Source: Candidatus Heimdallarchaeota archaeon | Lineage (GTDB): Archaea; Asgardarchaeota; Heimdallarchaeia; JABLTI01 | Direction of reading: 5' to 3' | DNA length: 64,000 nucleotides | Assembly (NCBI GenBank): GCA_019894765.1 | Contig: JAGXNT010000040.1 | Coordinates: forward strand, 1-64,000 | Part shown: one piece after another, positions 10,699 to 18,579 of the stretch | Layout: each line of letters opens with the position of its first letter | How positions within the stretch are numbered: the first letter of the stretch is position 1 | Notes under the pieces: generated by a model | Told to the model about the DNA's origin: nothing | Seen by the model: the letters and a program-made list of their open reading frames with translations, nothing else | The model's database searches: none | Program-made: the position numbers and the translations under genes

Positions 10699-10718
10699 GA
10701 GGTTTTATACTAAACCTC
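10699..10718 (-). terminator. hairpin spanning the coiled-coil gene stop codon
   Basis: Perfect seven-base stem GAGGTTT / AAACCTC around a six-base loop. It includes the stop codon of the minus-strand coiled-coil gene, and T-rich sequence follows on the minus strand. Confidence 0.45.
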
Positions 10719-11586
10719 GTTCGACAAGCATACTAAATTCTTCTAAGGAAAGCTTCTTACCATCTTTGTATTTTTGTAAAGCTTTCTCTGCTCGAGCTTC
10801 AATAGTTTCTTTCACTTCTCTGAAATGATCTACTCGTGCTTTTTGTCTAATATCTTGAAGTGATTTTTGATGCTTTTCTTTTTCTTTGATGATTTCAATG
10901 AATTTCTTGTGAGTTTCATCTGCAACTTTTTTTGTCTCAATGAAATCTTTATGATATTGATCTGCTTCTTTGCGAATTTCATCAATCTCAGCAAATAGTT
11001 TGGTCATCTCGTGGTGATGCCTTTGAGAAGACTTGGCAGTTCTAATTACCGCTTTATGATAATGATTCATTTCAGCCTTTAATCCTTCATAGGTGCTGAA
11101 TCGAGCATTTCTTTCCTGACGAAGAGTTCTTATGGCTTCTGCTTCCTCAAGTTGTTCTTGTAAAGCAGCTATTTCTGTGACAAGTCGTTTTTCTTCATCT
11201 GTTGGGAGAATCTCAGTTTGGATTTTCCATTCCAATTGCTTGAGATTTCTGCGAAGAACTTTCTCTGGAATTGGTGGTTTAGGTAGTGGTTCTAATTCTT
11301 CATCTTCTTTGATTTGGTCGACTTCTTTCTTTGCTTCTGCAAGATTCTTTCGAACTTCTTCACGTTTCACTTTGTATTCTTGGACATTAGTGTTTTCTTC
11401 GTCTCGTTGAATTTGATGTTCTTTGACTTTGGCTATGAGTTCAGCCATTTTCTTATTTAATTCGTCTCTTCTATCAGCTTTTTCTCGAGCTTCTGTATTG
11501 AGTTTATCTCTTGAAACTCTTAGCTCAGTTGCATCTTTCTCGAGTTCCGATAATTTTACGACGATATGGTCAACTTCTGATATCAC
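10705..11586 (-). CDS. archaeal coiled-coil protein (COG1340-like)
   Basis: Almost the entire 293 residues are charged heptad-type helix. A break with proline near residue 105 (PLPKPPIPEKV) is followed by the stretch LEWKIQTEILPTDEEK, typical of the COG1340 group, and a C-terminal segment (KYKDGKKLSLEEFSMLVERG) that resembles a short helical cap. There is no membrane segment or catalytic motif. Family members are widespread in archaea and uncharacterised. A structural or scaffold role is inference. It is divergent from secY with about 310 bases between. Confidence 0.75.
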   Translation of the reverse strand: MISEVDHIVVKLSELEKDATELRVSRDKLNTEAREKADRRDELNKKMAELIAKVKEHQIQRDEENTNVQEYKVKREEVRKNLAEAKKEVDQIKEDEELEPLPKPPIPEKVLRRNLKQLEWKIQTEILPTDEEKRLVTEIAALQEQLEEAEAIRTLRQERNARFSTYEGLKAEMNHYHKAVIRTAKSSQRHHHEMTKLFAEIDEIRKEADQYHKDFIETKKVADETHKKFIEIIKEKEKHQKSLQDIRQKARVDHFREVKETIEARAEKALQKYKDGKKLSLEEFSMLVERGLV

Positions 11587-11896
11587 GGGGATCTCCTTTT
11601 ATGATTCATTTGGGAAATTATATTAAAGTTAAAACTTTGGTCTTAACTCGCAATCATTCTTTTACTCAAATTCCACTGAGTAATATTCGAAAATGAAATG
11701 TAAACTTTTATAAATTCTTCGTCAACATCTCTTTAAAGAAATCCGAATTAAATAGGTCAATTTGAAGCATAAAGTTTTGAATAATAAAAGCTCAAACTTT
11801 CCGAAATGCTAAAAAACCTATAAGGTTTCGCAATAATAAAACTTTAAATGATATCAATATAAGATATCAAAATGCAGACACAAGGCGTGAAACCCA
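11587..11896. promoter_or_regulatory. divergent intergenic region between coiled-coil gene and secY
   Basis: About 310 bases without a gene. It contains a short inverted repeat AAACCT-ATA-AGGTTT at 11814-11828 and two GATATC copies seven bases apart at 11850-11855 and 11863-11868, about 30-45 bases ahead of the secY start. These may be operator-like sites for secY. A+T-rich TATA-like stretches are present on both strands but are too many to assign. Confidence 0.35.
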
Positions 11897-13321
11897 ATGA
11901 CAAGTAGATTCCTGAGGATGTTTAAACCATTCACTCATCTTACGTTTGAAGTAAAAAAACCTGATCGAACAGTTTCCTTCAAGGAAAAAGCAGTTTGGAC
12001 GATTGTCTGTCTAGTGATTTATTTCATCATGATAAGTGTTCCATTATACGGAATCAATATCGAAGCTGGTCAAGCTGATCCATTCTTTGCTATGAGAGCA
12101 ATTCTCGCTTCTCAAAGAGGTACTTTAGGAGAATTAGGTATCGGTCCTATAGTAACTGCAGGTTTAATCATGCAGCTTTTAGTTGGTAGTCAAATCATAA
12201 AAGTTGACTTCAATAATCCTGAAGAACGAGCTCTCTACACTGGTGCCCAAAAAGTCTTGAGTGTTGTAATGATTCTCTTCGAGGCCGGTGCTTACATCTT
12301 TGGTGGAGCGTATGGCGAGAACATATCTTTGACTACTGGTACTCTGATCTTCTTACAACTGCTGGTTGCAGGGATAGTGGTTATGCTGATGGATGAGCTG
12401 ATTCAGAAAGGCTATGGTCTAGGTTCCGGAATATCATTATTCATTGCCGCTGGTGTTTCATTTAATATCTTAAATGGTTTATTCGCATTCACAGAAGGAA
12501 TTGGTTCTGCTCCTGCTGGAAGATACTATGGTGCAGTCATAGCCTTCTTTTACGGTTTAACTAATGGTGAGAAATTCATCAATGTGGTTTATCGACCGCT
12601 GAATCCTGATATTATTGCTTTTCTGGCTACGATAGTTGTTTTCGGCATAGTAATCTATGTTGAATCGATGCGGATTGAGATACCGATATCGCACGCGAAG
12701 TACAAGATACCGGCGCGGTATCCGATTAAGTTTCTGTACACGTCGAACATACCAGTTATACTGGCGTCGGCGTTGTTTGCGAATGTATACTTTATCTCCC
12801 AGATACTGGCAAAAAGAATGGCAGGTAATCCAATTGTTGATCTTCTGGGTAAGTGGGACTTCTCGGGAGAGCAACCTTTTCCTGATGGAGGTCTTGCCCT
12901 TTATACTACGGCTCCGCGGGGAATCACGCAAGTCATTGAAGGTCCATTACGGGCTGTCATTTACATCTTGATACTTGCAGGTGCGTGTATGATCTTCTCA
13001 GCTATTTGGCTGGAAACGGCTGGTATGGGTCCACGTGATGTGGCGAAGCAATTACTTGATGCTGACATGCAGATACCTGGATTCAGACGAAATCCAAAAG
13101 TACTGGAAAAATACCTCGAAAGATACATTCCTATCGCAGCTTTGCTGGGCGGACTATTCGTTGGAGTCCTGGCAGGATTTGCGGATTTCCTGGGTGCTCT
13201 AGGAACGGGTACGGGAATTCTACTGACTACGGGTATTATTAAGCAGTACTCAGAAATTATCGCTAAAGAACGATTAGCAGAAATAAGTCCTGCAGTGCGG
13301 GGCTTCCTGGGCATGGATTAA
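11897..13321 (+). CDS. secY: preprotein translocase subunit SecY (Sec61 alpha)
   Basis: Central channel of the Sec translocon, with ten membrane helices. Recognised from the N-terminal plug region (LYGINIEAGQADPFFAMRA), the GIGPIVTAGLIMQLL segment, the TM5 stretch GYGLGSGISLF, cytosolic loop residues RIEIPISHAKY, and the C-terminal helices with GMGPRDVAKQL and GTGTGILLT. The 474-residue length suits archaeal SecY. In most archaea secY follows rpl15 in the ribosomal operon; here it stands alone, followed directly by tRNA-Leu. From about 12,660 to 13,310 the gene is visibly richer in G+C and in GCG, CGG and ACG codons than its surroundings. Confidence 0.97.
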   Translation: MTSRFLRMFKPFTHLTFEVKKPDRTVSFKEKAVWTIVCLVIYFIMISVPLYGINIEAGQADPFFAMRAILASQRGTLGELGIGPIVTAGLIMQLLVGSQIIKVDFNNPEERALYTGAQKVLSVVMILFEAGAYIFGGAYGENISLTTGTLIFLQLLVAGIVVMLMDELIQKGYGLGSGISLFIAAGVSFNILNGLFAFTEGIGSAPAGRYYGAVIAFFYGLTNGEKFINVVYRPLNPDIIAFLATIVVFGIVIYVESMRIEIPISHAKYKIPARYPIKFLYTSNIPVILASALFANVYFISQILAKRMAGNPIVDLLGKWDFSGEQPFPDGGLALYTTAPRGITQVIEGPLRAVIYILILAGACMIFSAIWLETAGMGPRDVAKQLLDADMQIPGFRRNPKVLEKYLERYIPIAALLGGLFVGVLAGFADFLGALGTGTGILLTTGIIKQYSEIIAKERLAEISPAVRGFLGMD

Positions 13322-13369
13322 TCTCCATCGCTCATATACCCCTTTTTTCCCTTTATTGGGAATAACTTT

Positions 13370-13512
13370 GCGAGGGTAGCCAAGTGGTCAACGGCGAAGG
13401 ACTCAAGATCCCCAGTGTTTCACTGGAACAAACAGGCGTATGTCGTTGGTAACCTGGATGGGAAATCCTTTCCTGTAGAGGTTCGTGCGTTCGAATCGCG
13501 CCCCTCGCACCA
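13370..13512 (+). tRNA. trnL: tRNA-Leu (CAA), with intron and encoded CCA
   Basis: Class II tRNA. The acceptor stem GCGAGGG pairs with CCCTCGC; the T arm is GTGCG-TTCGAAT-CGCGC, the variable arm is long, and 3' CCA is encoded. The anticodon stem is AAGGA / TCCTT with loop CTCAAGA, giving anticodon CAA at 13404-13406. An intron of about 57 bases (about 13408-13464) lies one base after the anticodon, the canonical archaeal position. TCCC and GGGA flank it to form the central helix of a bulge-helix-bulge, and an internal hairpin CCAGTG/CACTGG sits inside. It depends on a tRNA splicing endonuclease and RtcB ligase; archease, the RtcB activator, is encoded at 25.4 kb. Confidence 0.93.
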
Positions 13513-13598
13513 TTAATTTTCTACTTGTTATTGCTCTTTTGATTCCTTACGGAAATATTATTTAGGTATAAGTTAATACAGAATCTGGTGTTAGTTAG

Positions 13599-14675
13599 AT
13601 GGAGCGTAAAAAAATATACACTCTCTTATTCTTGACGGTTTTTGCTATAACATTATGTTGTCAAGTTAGTAATCACAAAGTGTCCTCTGCGAAAATTATC
13701 TCAGAAGAACCTTTTCAAACAGCGAATACTAAACCAGTTAATGGTATATCCCCAAGTGCCCCAACTCTAAATGCATTATTTAATAGTTCACTATTTAACC
13801 AATCTGCACAGCCAAAAATATGGTTTTACTTAAATATCGTTTTAGTTGTACTTCTTCCGATTGTTTTCATTGTACAAACAATATTGGATAAACGATCAAA
13901 AGGAAATCCGACAGCAAGTAAACTAGATGAAGAAGAAGCAGTTGAAGAAACAAGAACTGAAACAATAGCTCCTCCAAAAAATAACCTCTTGCATTTAGTG
14001 CGATATAGTTTTCTGACATTATTTATTCAGAACATTGCGATTCTAGTTGTTCTAATTGTGATATTAGTAACATCATTCCAACTCAATCCTCAATTATCAC
14101 AGACTTTAACTCAAATATATTCAATTATGTATCACATAGATTTCATAGCTGCAATATTAGCAGCGATAGGATTAATTCTAATTGCTCCTACAGTTAAAAG
14201 AAGAGTACAAAGTTATGTAGCTGCAGGATTCTGGATTGCTTGGATTGGTCTAGGAATTTATCCTCGAATCAATTTGATAGGTAATACTGGTATTTTTGGA
14301 GCCTTTGATCCCTTAGATTTCATTGCTTGGGGTTTGAATTTCTACGGTTCAGATCTCTTCCTAATAACTTTCGGTTCGATTGCATTAGCTTTTGCTTTAT
14401 TCTATACTGCAAATGTACTGGTAGATGATGGGTATATCCGAGGTAAAGGAATGCTCAATTCATTTGGCATTACAAACGCGATTATAGGCGCAGGATTCAG
14501 CATAATACTTCTTTCCCTATTAACATTTGGCGGTACTATGACAGATGAAACACTTCTTAGCATTGGTATTCTTTGGGTTATATTCATCTTCGGAAAATTC
14601 CTCATTGGTCCAGTTGTAGGTATAATTGCAGGGATTGTAGTATTCCGACAAATAAAACCGGAAAAAATCAGTTAA
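13599..14675 (+). CDS. multi-pass membrane protein of unknown function
   Basis: The family is not recognised. An N-terminal hydrophobic segment (about residues 7-21) looks like a signal sequence. A short extracellular serine/asparagine-rich stretch follows, then a membrane helix near 75-95 and an acidic cytosolic loop (about 100-130). At least five more membrane helices fill the rest to residue 350 (around 130-155, 172-195, 205-220, 250-278, 288-350). Aromatic and glycine content is high in the later helices. No transporter or enzyme motif is visible. It lies alone between tRNA-Leu and the Eis-like gene, ending in a strong hairpin terminator. Confidence 0.7.
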   Translation: MERKKIYTLLFLTVFAITLCCQVSNHKVSSAKIISEEPFQTANTKPVNGISPSAPTLNALFNSSLFNQSAQPKIWFYLNIVLVVLLPIVFIVQTILDKRSKGNPTASKLDEEEAVEETRTETIAPPKNNLLHLVRYSFLTLFIQNIAILVVLIVILVTSFQLNPQLSQTLTQIYSIMYHIDFIAAILAAIGLILIAPTVKRRVQSYVAAGFWIAWIGLGIYPRINLIGNTGIFGAFDPLDFIAWGLNFYGSDLFLITFGSIALAFALFYTANVLVDDGYIRGKGMLNSFGITNAIIGAGFSIILLSLLTFGGTMTDETLLSIGILWVIFIFGKFLIGPVVGIIAGIVVFRQIKPEKIS

Positions 14676-14695
14676 GATTAGAGTAAAACTAATAG

Positions 14696-14735
14696 TGTGT
14701 GATGAAAAACATCACACAATTTTTCTTCTTTTTCT
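14696..14735. terminator. strong bidirectional hairpin terminator
   Basis: Nine-base perfect stem TGTGTGATG / CATCACACA with a five-A loop, followed by T-rich sequence on the plus strand. It sits between the convergent membrane-protein and Eis-like genes and is the clearest intrinsic-type terminator in the window. Confidence 0.7.
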
Positions 14736-14738
14736 TGC

Positions 14739-15950
14739 TTAGAAAAATGTTCTCAATCTAGTAAATCGTTTTGGAAACACTTTATTGAATTTTTCTAAAT
14801 CATTTTTCTTGATTTTCACTTTCTTTAATTCAAATAGATCATAGATAGTTCGATAACCAACGAATAATTGAGTAAAGGCTTTGATCTCAGTAGAAAGATC
14901 AATGTTTTCATCGGTTGTTTTTGTGATCTTTGCTTTTCCATTCTTGATTGTTACTAATATTGGTTCCGAATTCCATGGGGCATATTCATCATCAATTTTC
15001 ATTGAAAAAGTGACATCTAGACTCTTATCGAATTCCAAGAGTTCCATTGCTTTCTTAACATCAACAACTCGAAACATAGGTCCACCAGTCATCTGATACT
15101 TAAATTCTCCTTCCCAAAGATCATCAAAGTAATCTGTAATGCGTTCATCGCCAAGTAAAGGGTAACTGAAATCCTTGTTCTGATCTGTATGTTTCTTAAT
15201 GTAATCAAAAACAGTAAGACGAGCTACTTCACTATCAACAATTACGTTTCGCATAATCAATCGAACATTCCAAGGACCTTCACGTTTCTCTAAGCTAGTT
15301 GTAAAGTATCCAACGTTTTCTTCCCCGTCCTTAATTACAAAAACTTTAGTCTTCTTCCTAGCATGATGATATTTCCAATATTCTAGATCATCAAAAATTG
15401 TCAAATTAAATTTCGAACCGATTTTCTCTCTAATTGGCATGCATATTTTGAAAGATTCATCTTGTGAGATTTCTTCAATTTTTAGTGGTTTGAAATCTTT
15501 TGGAAGCAAGATATTCTCAGGCGAAGAAATGATCCATTCAAAATCAGCACAATTCTCGTAACCATATCTTCGATAAAAAGAAAATTTGAAGGGACAAAGA
15601 ACTGAAATATATTCCTGATTTCTCCTCATAACCTTGAAGGATTCCTTAGTTAATTCTGTAATTTGTCTTTGCTTGCGAAATTCGGGTTTTGTGGCTACTG
15701 CACCAATCCCACCCATTTTCATTAAAACACCCCGAACGAACATCTTGTAACTATGAATAACATAGGTGCTTGCAATTTTACCATCAATAAAGTAACCCAG
15801 ACAATTATCAAAATCAAGAATTGAAAACCAATCTTTCCAATCTTCCTCTGATGTTTCTCCTCCGCCAGCAAAACAGTAGTCCCATAAATCAATGAGTTCC
15901 TCTTTGTATTCTTCAGATAATTTTTTAATAACCAATTTAATGATCTCCAA
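14739..15950 (-). CDS. Eis-like GNAT N-acetyltransferase with SCP2-type C-terminal domain
   Basis: The N-terminal GNAT domain (about 1-160) includes the acetyl-CoA loop region MGGIGAVATKPEFRKQRQITELT, and the stretch FSFYRRYGYENC typical of the Eis/COG4552 family. A second degenerate GNAT domain (about 165-290) is followed by a sterol-carrier-like domain (about 300-403). This three-part layout and roughly 400-residue length match Eis-type acetyltransferases. Bacterial members acetylate amines, including aminoglycosides and peptides; the substrate here is unknown. It is convergent with the membrane protein. Confidence 0.85.
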   Translation of the reverse strand: MEIIKLVIKKLSEEYKEELIDLWDYCFAGGGETSEEDWKDWFSILDFDNCLGYFIDGKIASTYVIHSYKMFVRGVLMKMGGIGAVATKPEFRKQRQITELTKESFKVMRRNQEYISVLCPFKFSFYRRYGYENCADFEWIISSPENILLPKDFKPLKIEEISQDESFKICMPIREKIGSKFNLTIFDDLEYWKYHHARKKTKVFVIKDGEENVGYFTTSLEKREGPWNVRLIMRNVIVDSEVARLTVFDYIKKHTDQNKDFSYPLLGDERITDYFDDLWEGEFKYQMTGGPMFRVVDVKKAMELLEFDKSLDVTFSMKIDDEYAPWNSEPILVTIKNGKAKITKTTDENIDLSTEIKAFTQLFVGYRTIYDLFELKKVKIKKNDLEKFNKVFPKRFTRLRTFF

Positions 15951-16117
15951 GTTCTCTGAGTTGGTGTTTTTTATAACTTTTATCCAAGAACTGGGTTTAA
16001 TAAAAAAAATCAGTTATTTTCTGAAAAGGTATTTAAGAAAAATCAGTGAACTATTCTTAAGGGATGGGAAAACCTTGTCATATTCTTTTGATGAAAAATC
16101 TGAAAGTGAAGACAAAA

Positions 16118-16623
16118 ATGAGTTCATCAACAAACAATTGTGAAGTTTAACTGGAAACGAGATTTATTGTCCTAAATGCGGAGCTGAAAACTACTTTGAA
16201 CCACATGAAGATAAAACAATAGGTGATTATCTTTGCAAGAAATGCAATGTAAAACTGAATGTTTTTTGGGATACTTATCATGATGGATACTTGCCAGTAG
16301 AAAACTGTGTAGCATGCAAAGAACTGACATTTAAGGATCAGAAATACTGTATTTCATGTGGTCTAACAAAAGCAGTAATTGAAAAACTCGATGAAATAGA
16401 ATCAGGGGACTACAAACCAAGAAGGCAAAAATTGTTTATAACAAGAGATGCTGAAACTGAGTGGGAGAAATTTTCTAGTGGAAGGAATGGGAAAGTTAGA
16501 GGGATAAATCCAAAACATCCTCATGCGAGAAAAGCTAAGATTATTCTTATTATTTGTGCTATAATTATAATGCCTTTGGCAGTAGTTCTTGCGATTCTTC
16601 CATATATAGTATTGAGAGGATAA
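16118..16623 (+). pseudogene. zinc-ribbon / single-membrane-helix protein with apparent frameshift near its start
   Basis: The open frame from 16144 encodes two zinc-ribbon halves (CPKC and CKKC), then a second set (CVAC and CISC), a charged linker, and one C-terminal membrane helix. The frame has no ATG or GTG before 16291 and only a TTG there, which would discard the first ribbon. An ATG at 16118 opens MSSSTNNCEV in another frame and hits TAA at 16148. Adding one T to the TTT run at 16146-16148 joins the two into a single protein of about 168 residues. Either a recent frameshift or a sequencing or assembly error in the T-run explains this. Function is unknown. Confidence 0.6.
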
Positions 16624-16725
16624 TAATTAAAGAAGAACATAAAGAAGGGAATATAAAAACAGCCATTTTTTATTTTAGTAGTAATCTTTTTAATATGGTA
16701 CAAGAGAAAAAACAATATCGAATAT

Positions 16726-16802
16726 GCCGTCGTAGCACAGCCTGGTAGTGCGACTCCTTGGTAAGGAGTAGGTCGTGGGTTCAAGTCCCATCGACGGCTC
16801 CA
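16726..16802 (+). tRNA. trnT: tRNA-Thr (GGT), encoded CCA
   Basis: The acceptor stem is GCCGTCG / CGACGGC, discriminator T, with CCA encoded. The anticodon arm ACTCC-TTGGTAA-GGAGT gives anticodon GGT. The T arm GTGGG-TTCAAGT-CCCAT is regular. No intron. It lies between the zinc-ribbon locus and the minus-strand cupin gene. Confidence 0.95.
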
Positions 16803-16814
16803 GTTCTTTTCTTT

Positions 16815-17141
16815 TTAATCACCTTTACTTTTCAAGCTCTGCGGTTCAAACATCAAGACATAGGATTTCATAGGACTTACAGCTCTATGTTCAATTCCTT
16901 TTTCAACAACAAACATATCCCCTTCATTTAATAGCAAGTCTGGGAAACCTTTCCGTTGCAAGACAAATGATCCTTTTACAACGAAAAACAGTTCGTCTTC
17001 AATTTCATGTTTATGGAAAGGATATTCCCCCTCGAATAACGCTAATCGCACTACTTGATTGTTTAAATTTGCTACATCTATTGGAGACCCTGGTTTCTTG
17101 ATTTCAAAACACTTCTGATCTATATTTATTGGTTGGTTCAT
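16815..17141 (-). CDS. small cupin-domain protein
   Basis: A single conserved beta-barrel of about 108 residues. Cupin motif 1 resembles EYPFHKHEIEDELFFVVKGS, with the two histidines and glutamate that normally bind a metal. Motif 2 is LLNEGDMFVVEKGIEHRAVSP. Such mono-cupins include isomerases, dioxygenases and sugar-binding regulators; the specific role cannot be inferred. The minus-strand gene ends just after tRNA-Thr on the opposite strand. Confidence 0.85.
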   Translation of the reverse strand: MNQPINIDQKCFEIKKPGSPIDVANLNNQVVRLALFEGEYPFHKHEIEDELFFVVKGSFVLQRKGFPDLLLNEGDMFVVEKGIEHRAVSPMKSYVLMFEPQSLKSKGD

Positions 17142-17280
17142 AGATTTCTATTCATTATTGTTTGTTAAAAGATTTTCTTAAAAAAATGCACTAAAAACTC
17201 CTTCTGTGTATAAGAATTCACTCTGTTGGAGTTTTTAACTTATAGAGTTCATTTTAAGTTAAACAGATTTCTGTCGGTTG

Positions 17281-18252
17281 ATGAATATGGTTCATAATAT
17301 CAATGGTGTTACTAAATTCTTGAAAACAAAAGAAGTCTATAAGCAACATCAGCAGCAAAATGAAGCTAATCAGTATAATGAAATTATTATTTCCCTTAAG
17401 CAGAAAAGCGTTTACGAATTATTACAAATTGCTCGAAAAGCTAAGAATCGTCATCACAGGGTTTTTGCTGTCCATCTTCTTGGTAAGCAAAAAAGAAAAC
17501 GATCTGAAATCATTTCTCACCTGCGAGAAATCGTTGCTTATGAGCATCGTTCTGTGAAAAATGAAGCTATCTGGGCCTTAGCGAAATTAGGTGATCGAAG
17601 CATCCAATCCCTTTTGTTTGAGATTTATTCCAATGATATGTCCGAATTAGAAAAAAGTCTCACTGTGAAAATGCTCGGGAAAATTGGTGATCAGAAATCC
17701 ATAGAGTTTCTTCTTGAGGTAAGTGCTAATTCTCGAAATTTAACCGGTTTGAATGCAGGTTCTGCTATACATGAGATAATTGATAAGATTGGTATCCAAC
17801 CACTAGTTCAAGCACTAGAAAATGAATCAGATCTAATTCGACAGGAAGCAATCTGGGTTCTTTGCGCTAGGTGTAAGTTTCTCAGTAATAATAAAGAAAA
17901 GAATGTGATAATTAGTGCTTTAGTATCGCGATTAGAACACGAGGATTCTATACCTACAAGAGTGGCACTTTGTTATAATCTCTCTATTCTTAACATTCCA
18001 GAAGCATCCCAAGAATTACTTGTTCTATGTGTAAGTGGACAGATACCAAATGACAGACAATTGTTCTTTCTAAATGAAGTTATTCGAGCTTTTGTTTATC
18101 GTCAAAAAGAATCGTCTTTAAAACTAGTGAAGAAACTAAATATCGCCATTGAAACTGTCGATGCTCGAGGTAGAAACATTTCGACATCAAAACTCGTCTC
18201 GAGATTAGAGAAATCAATAAAAAATCTTGATAAAATCTTTGAAATCATTTAG
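17281..18252 (+). CDS. HEAT-repeat protein
   Basis: Helical repeat protein of about 323 residues. Recurrent HEAT-type units of about 30-35 residues are visible from residue 45 on (HHRVFAVHLLGK, HRSVKNEAIWALAKLGD, LEKSLTVKMLGKIGD, LIRQEAIWVLCAR, PTRVALCYNLSIL). There are no lyase motifs of phycobilin-type HEAT enzymes and no membrane segments. It probably acts as a protein-binding scaffold. ATG 17281 was chosen; a TTG three bases upstream is also open. It sits alone, upstream of the ncRNA candidate at 18406. Confidence 0.8.
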   Translation: MNMVHNINGVTKFLKTKEVYKQHQQQNEANQYNEIIISLKQKSVYELLQIARKAKNRHHRVFAVHLLGKQKRKRSEIISHLREIVAYEHRSVKNEAIWALAKLGDRSIQSLLFEIYSNDMSELEKSLTVKMLGKIGDQKSIEFLLEVSANSRNLTGLNAGSAIHEIIDKIGIQPLVQALENESDLIRQEAIWVLCARCKFLSNNKEKNVIISALVSRLEHEDSIPTRVALCYNLSILNIPEASQELLVLCVSGQIPNDRQLFFLNEVIRAFVYRQKESSLKLVKKLNIAIETVDARGRNISTSKLVSRLEKSIKNLDKIFEII

Positions 18253-18296
18253 GTTTTTTTTATTAGTGAATTCCTTAAATTCAGAAAATCGCGTAA

Positions 18297-18314
18297 TTAA
18301 CATAATCATGTTAA
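18297..18314. promoter_or_regulatory. inverted repeat 1 upstream of ncRNA candidate
   Basis: Perfect seven-base inverted repeat TTAACAT-AATC-ATGTTAA. It resembles a dimeric transcription-factor operator. A closely related copy lies 53 bases downstream, about five helical turns. Confidence 0.5.
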
Positions 18315-18349
18315 CTATCTTTTTTTTATCTAGCTAACACATCCGCCGA

Positions 18350-18367
18350 TTAACACAACCATGTTAT
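18350..18367. promoter_or_regulatory. inverted repeat 2 upstream of ncRNA candidate
   Basis: TTAACAC-AACC-ATGTTAT, the same layout as the copy at 18297 with an imperfect outer pair. It lies directly upstream of the TATA-like box at 18377, a position typical of activator or repressor sites in archaeal promoters. Confidence 0.5.
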
Positions 18368-18376
18368 ATTTACCTA

Positions 18377-18383
18377 TTTAAAA
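18377..18383 (+). promoter_or_regulatory. TATA-like box for ncRNA candidate
   Basis: TTTAAAA lies about 26 bases ahead of the first base of the outer stem at 18406, which is the usual archaeal TATA-to-start distance. The transcription start is inferred, not observed. Confidence 0.5.
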
Positions 18384-18405
18384 GATTGGTTACCATATAT
18401 AATAT

Positions 18406-18565
18406 GGCGAATAGGAAGCTATTGTATCTACAAAAAATCAACAAGGGTATTGGCGTTGATTTTTATGGGGGTGCAATAGAAAAAGATGATAAGAAAATAG
18501 TCAAGTCTTCCGTACCCGTGGAAGCTTGATGACATTCGGAATCGTCGACTGTTCGCCCCTTTTTG
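18406..18565 (+). ncRNA. putative structured non-coding RNA of about 160 nt with possible kissing loops
   Basis: No protein frame fits, but a multi-helix fold does. An outer stem GGCGAA (18406-18411) pairs with TTCGCC (18552-18557). CTATTG (18419-18424) pairs with CAATAG (18474-18479). Nested inside is a ten-base stem (18433-18442 with 18455-18464). A fourth hairpin is TCAAG-T-CTTCC (18501-18511) with GGAAGCTTGA (18520-18529), and a small hairpin lies at 18531-18546. Loop GGGTA (18445-18449) is exactly complementary to loop TACCC (18513-18517), suggesting a loop-loop contact. A T-run (18560-18564) follows the outer stem. It does not match the conserved cores of RNase P, SRP, 5S or tRNA as I know them. 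The identity is unassigned. Confidence 0.6.
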
Positions 18566-18579
18566 GTTATGGGAAATTT

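Noticed and set aside
12557..12971. Long antisense and out-of-frame open frames inside secY
   Set aside because: They fall in the G+C-rich part of secY, where stop codons are rarer; composition is arginine- and tyrosine-rich and not protein-like.
15892..16143. 83-codon plus-strand frame ahead of the zinc-ribbon locus
   Set aside because: Its first part is antisense to the Eis-like gene start; only the last few codons adjoin the zinc-ribbon region, and no function can be inferred.
18406..18565. RNase P, SRP or 5S rRNA as identity of the structured RNA
   Set aside because: Length is too short for RNase P and SRP, and the conserved cores I know of these RNAs and of 5S are not visible.
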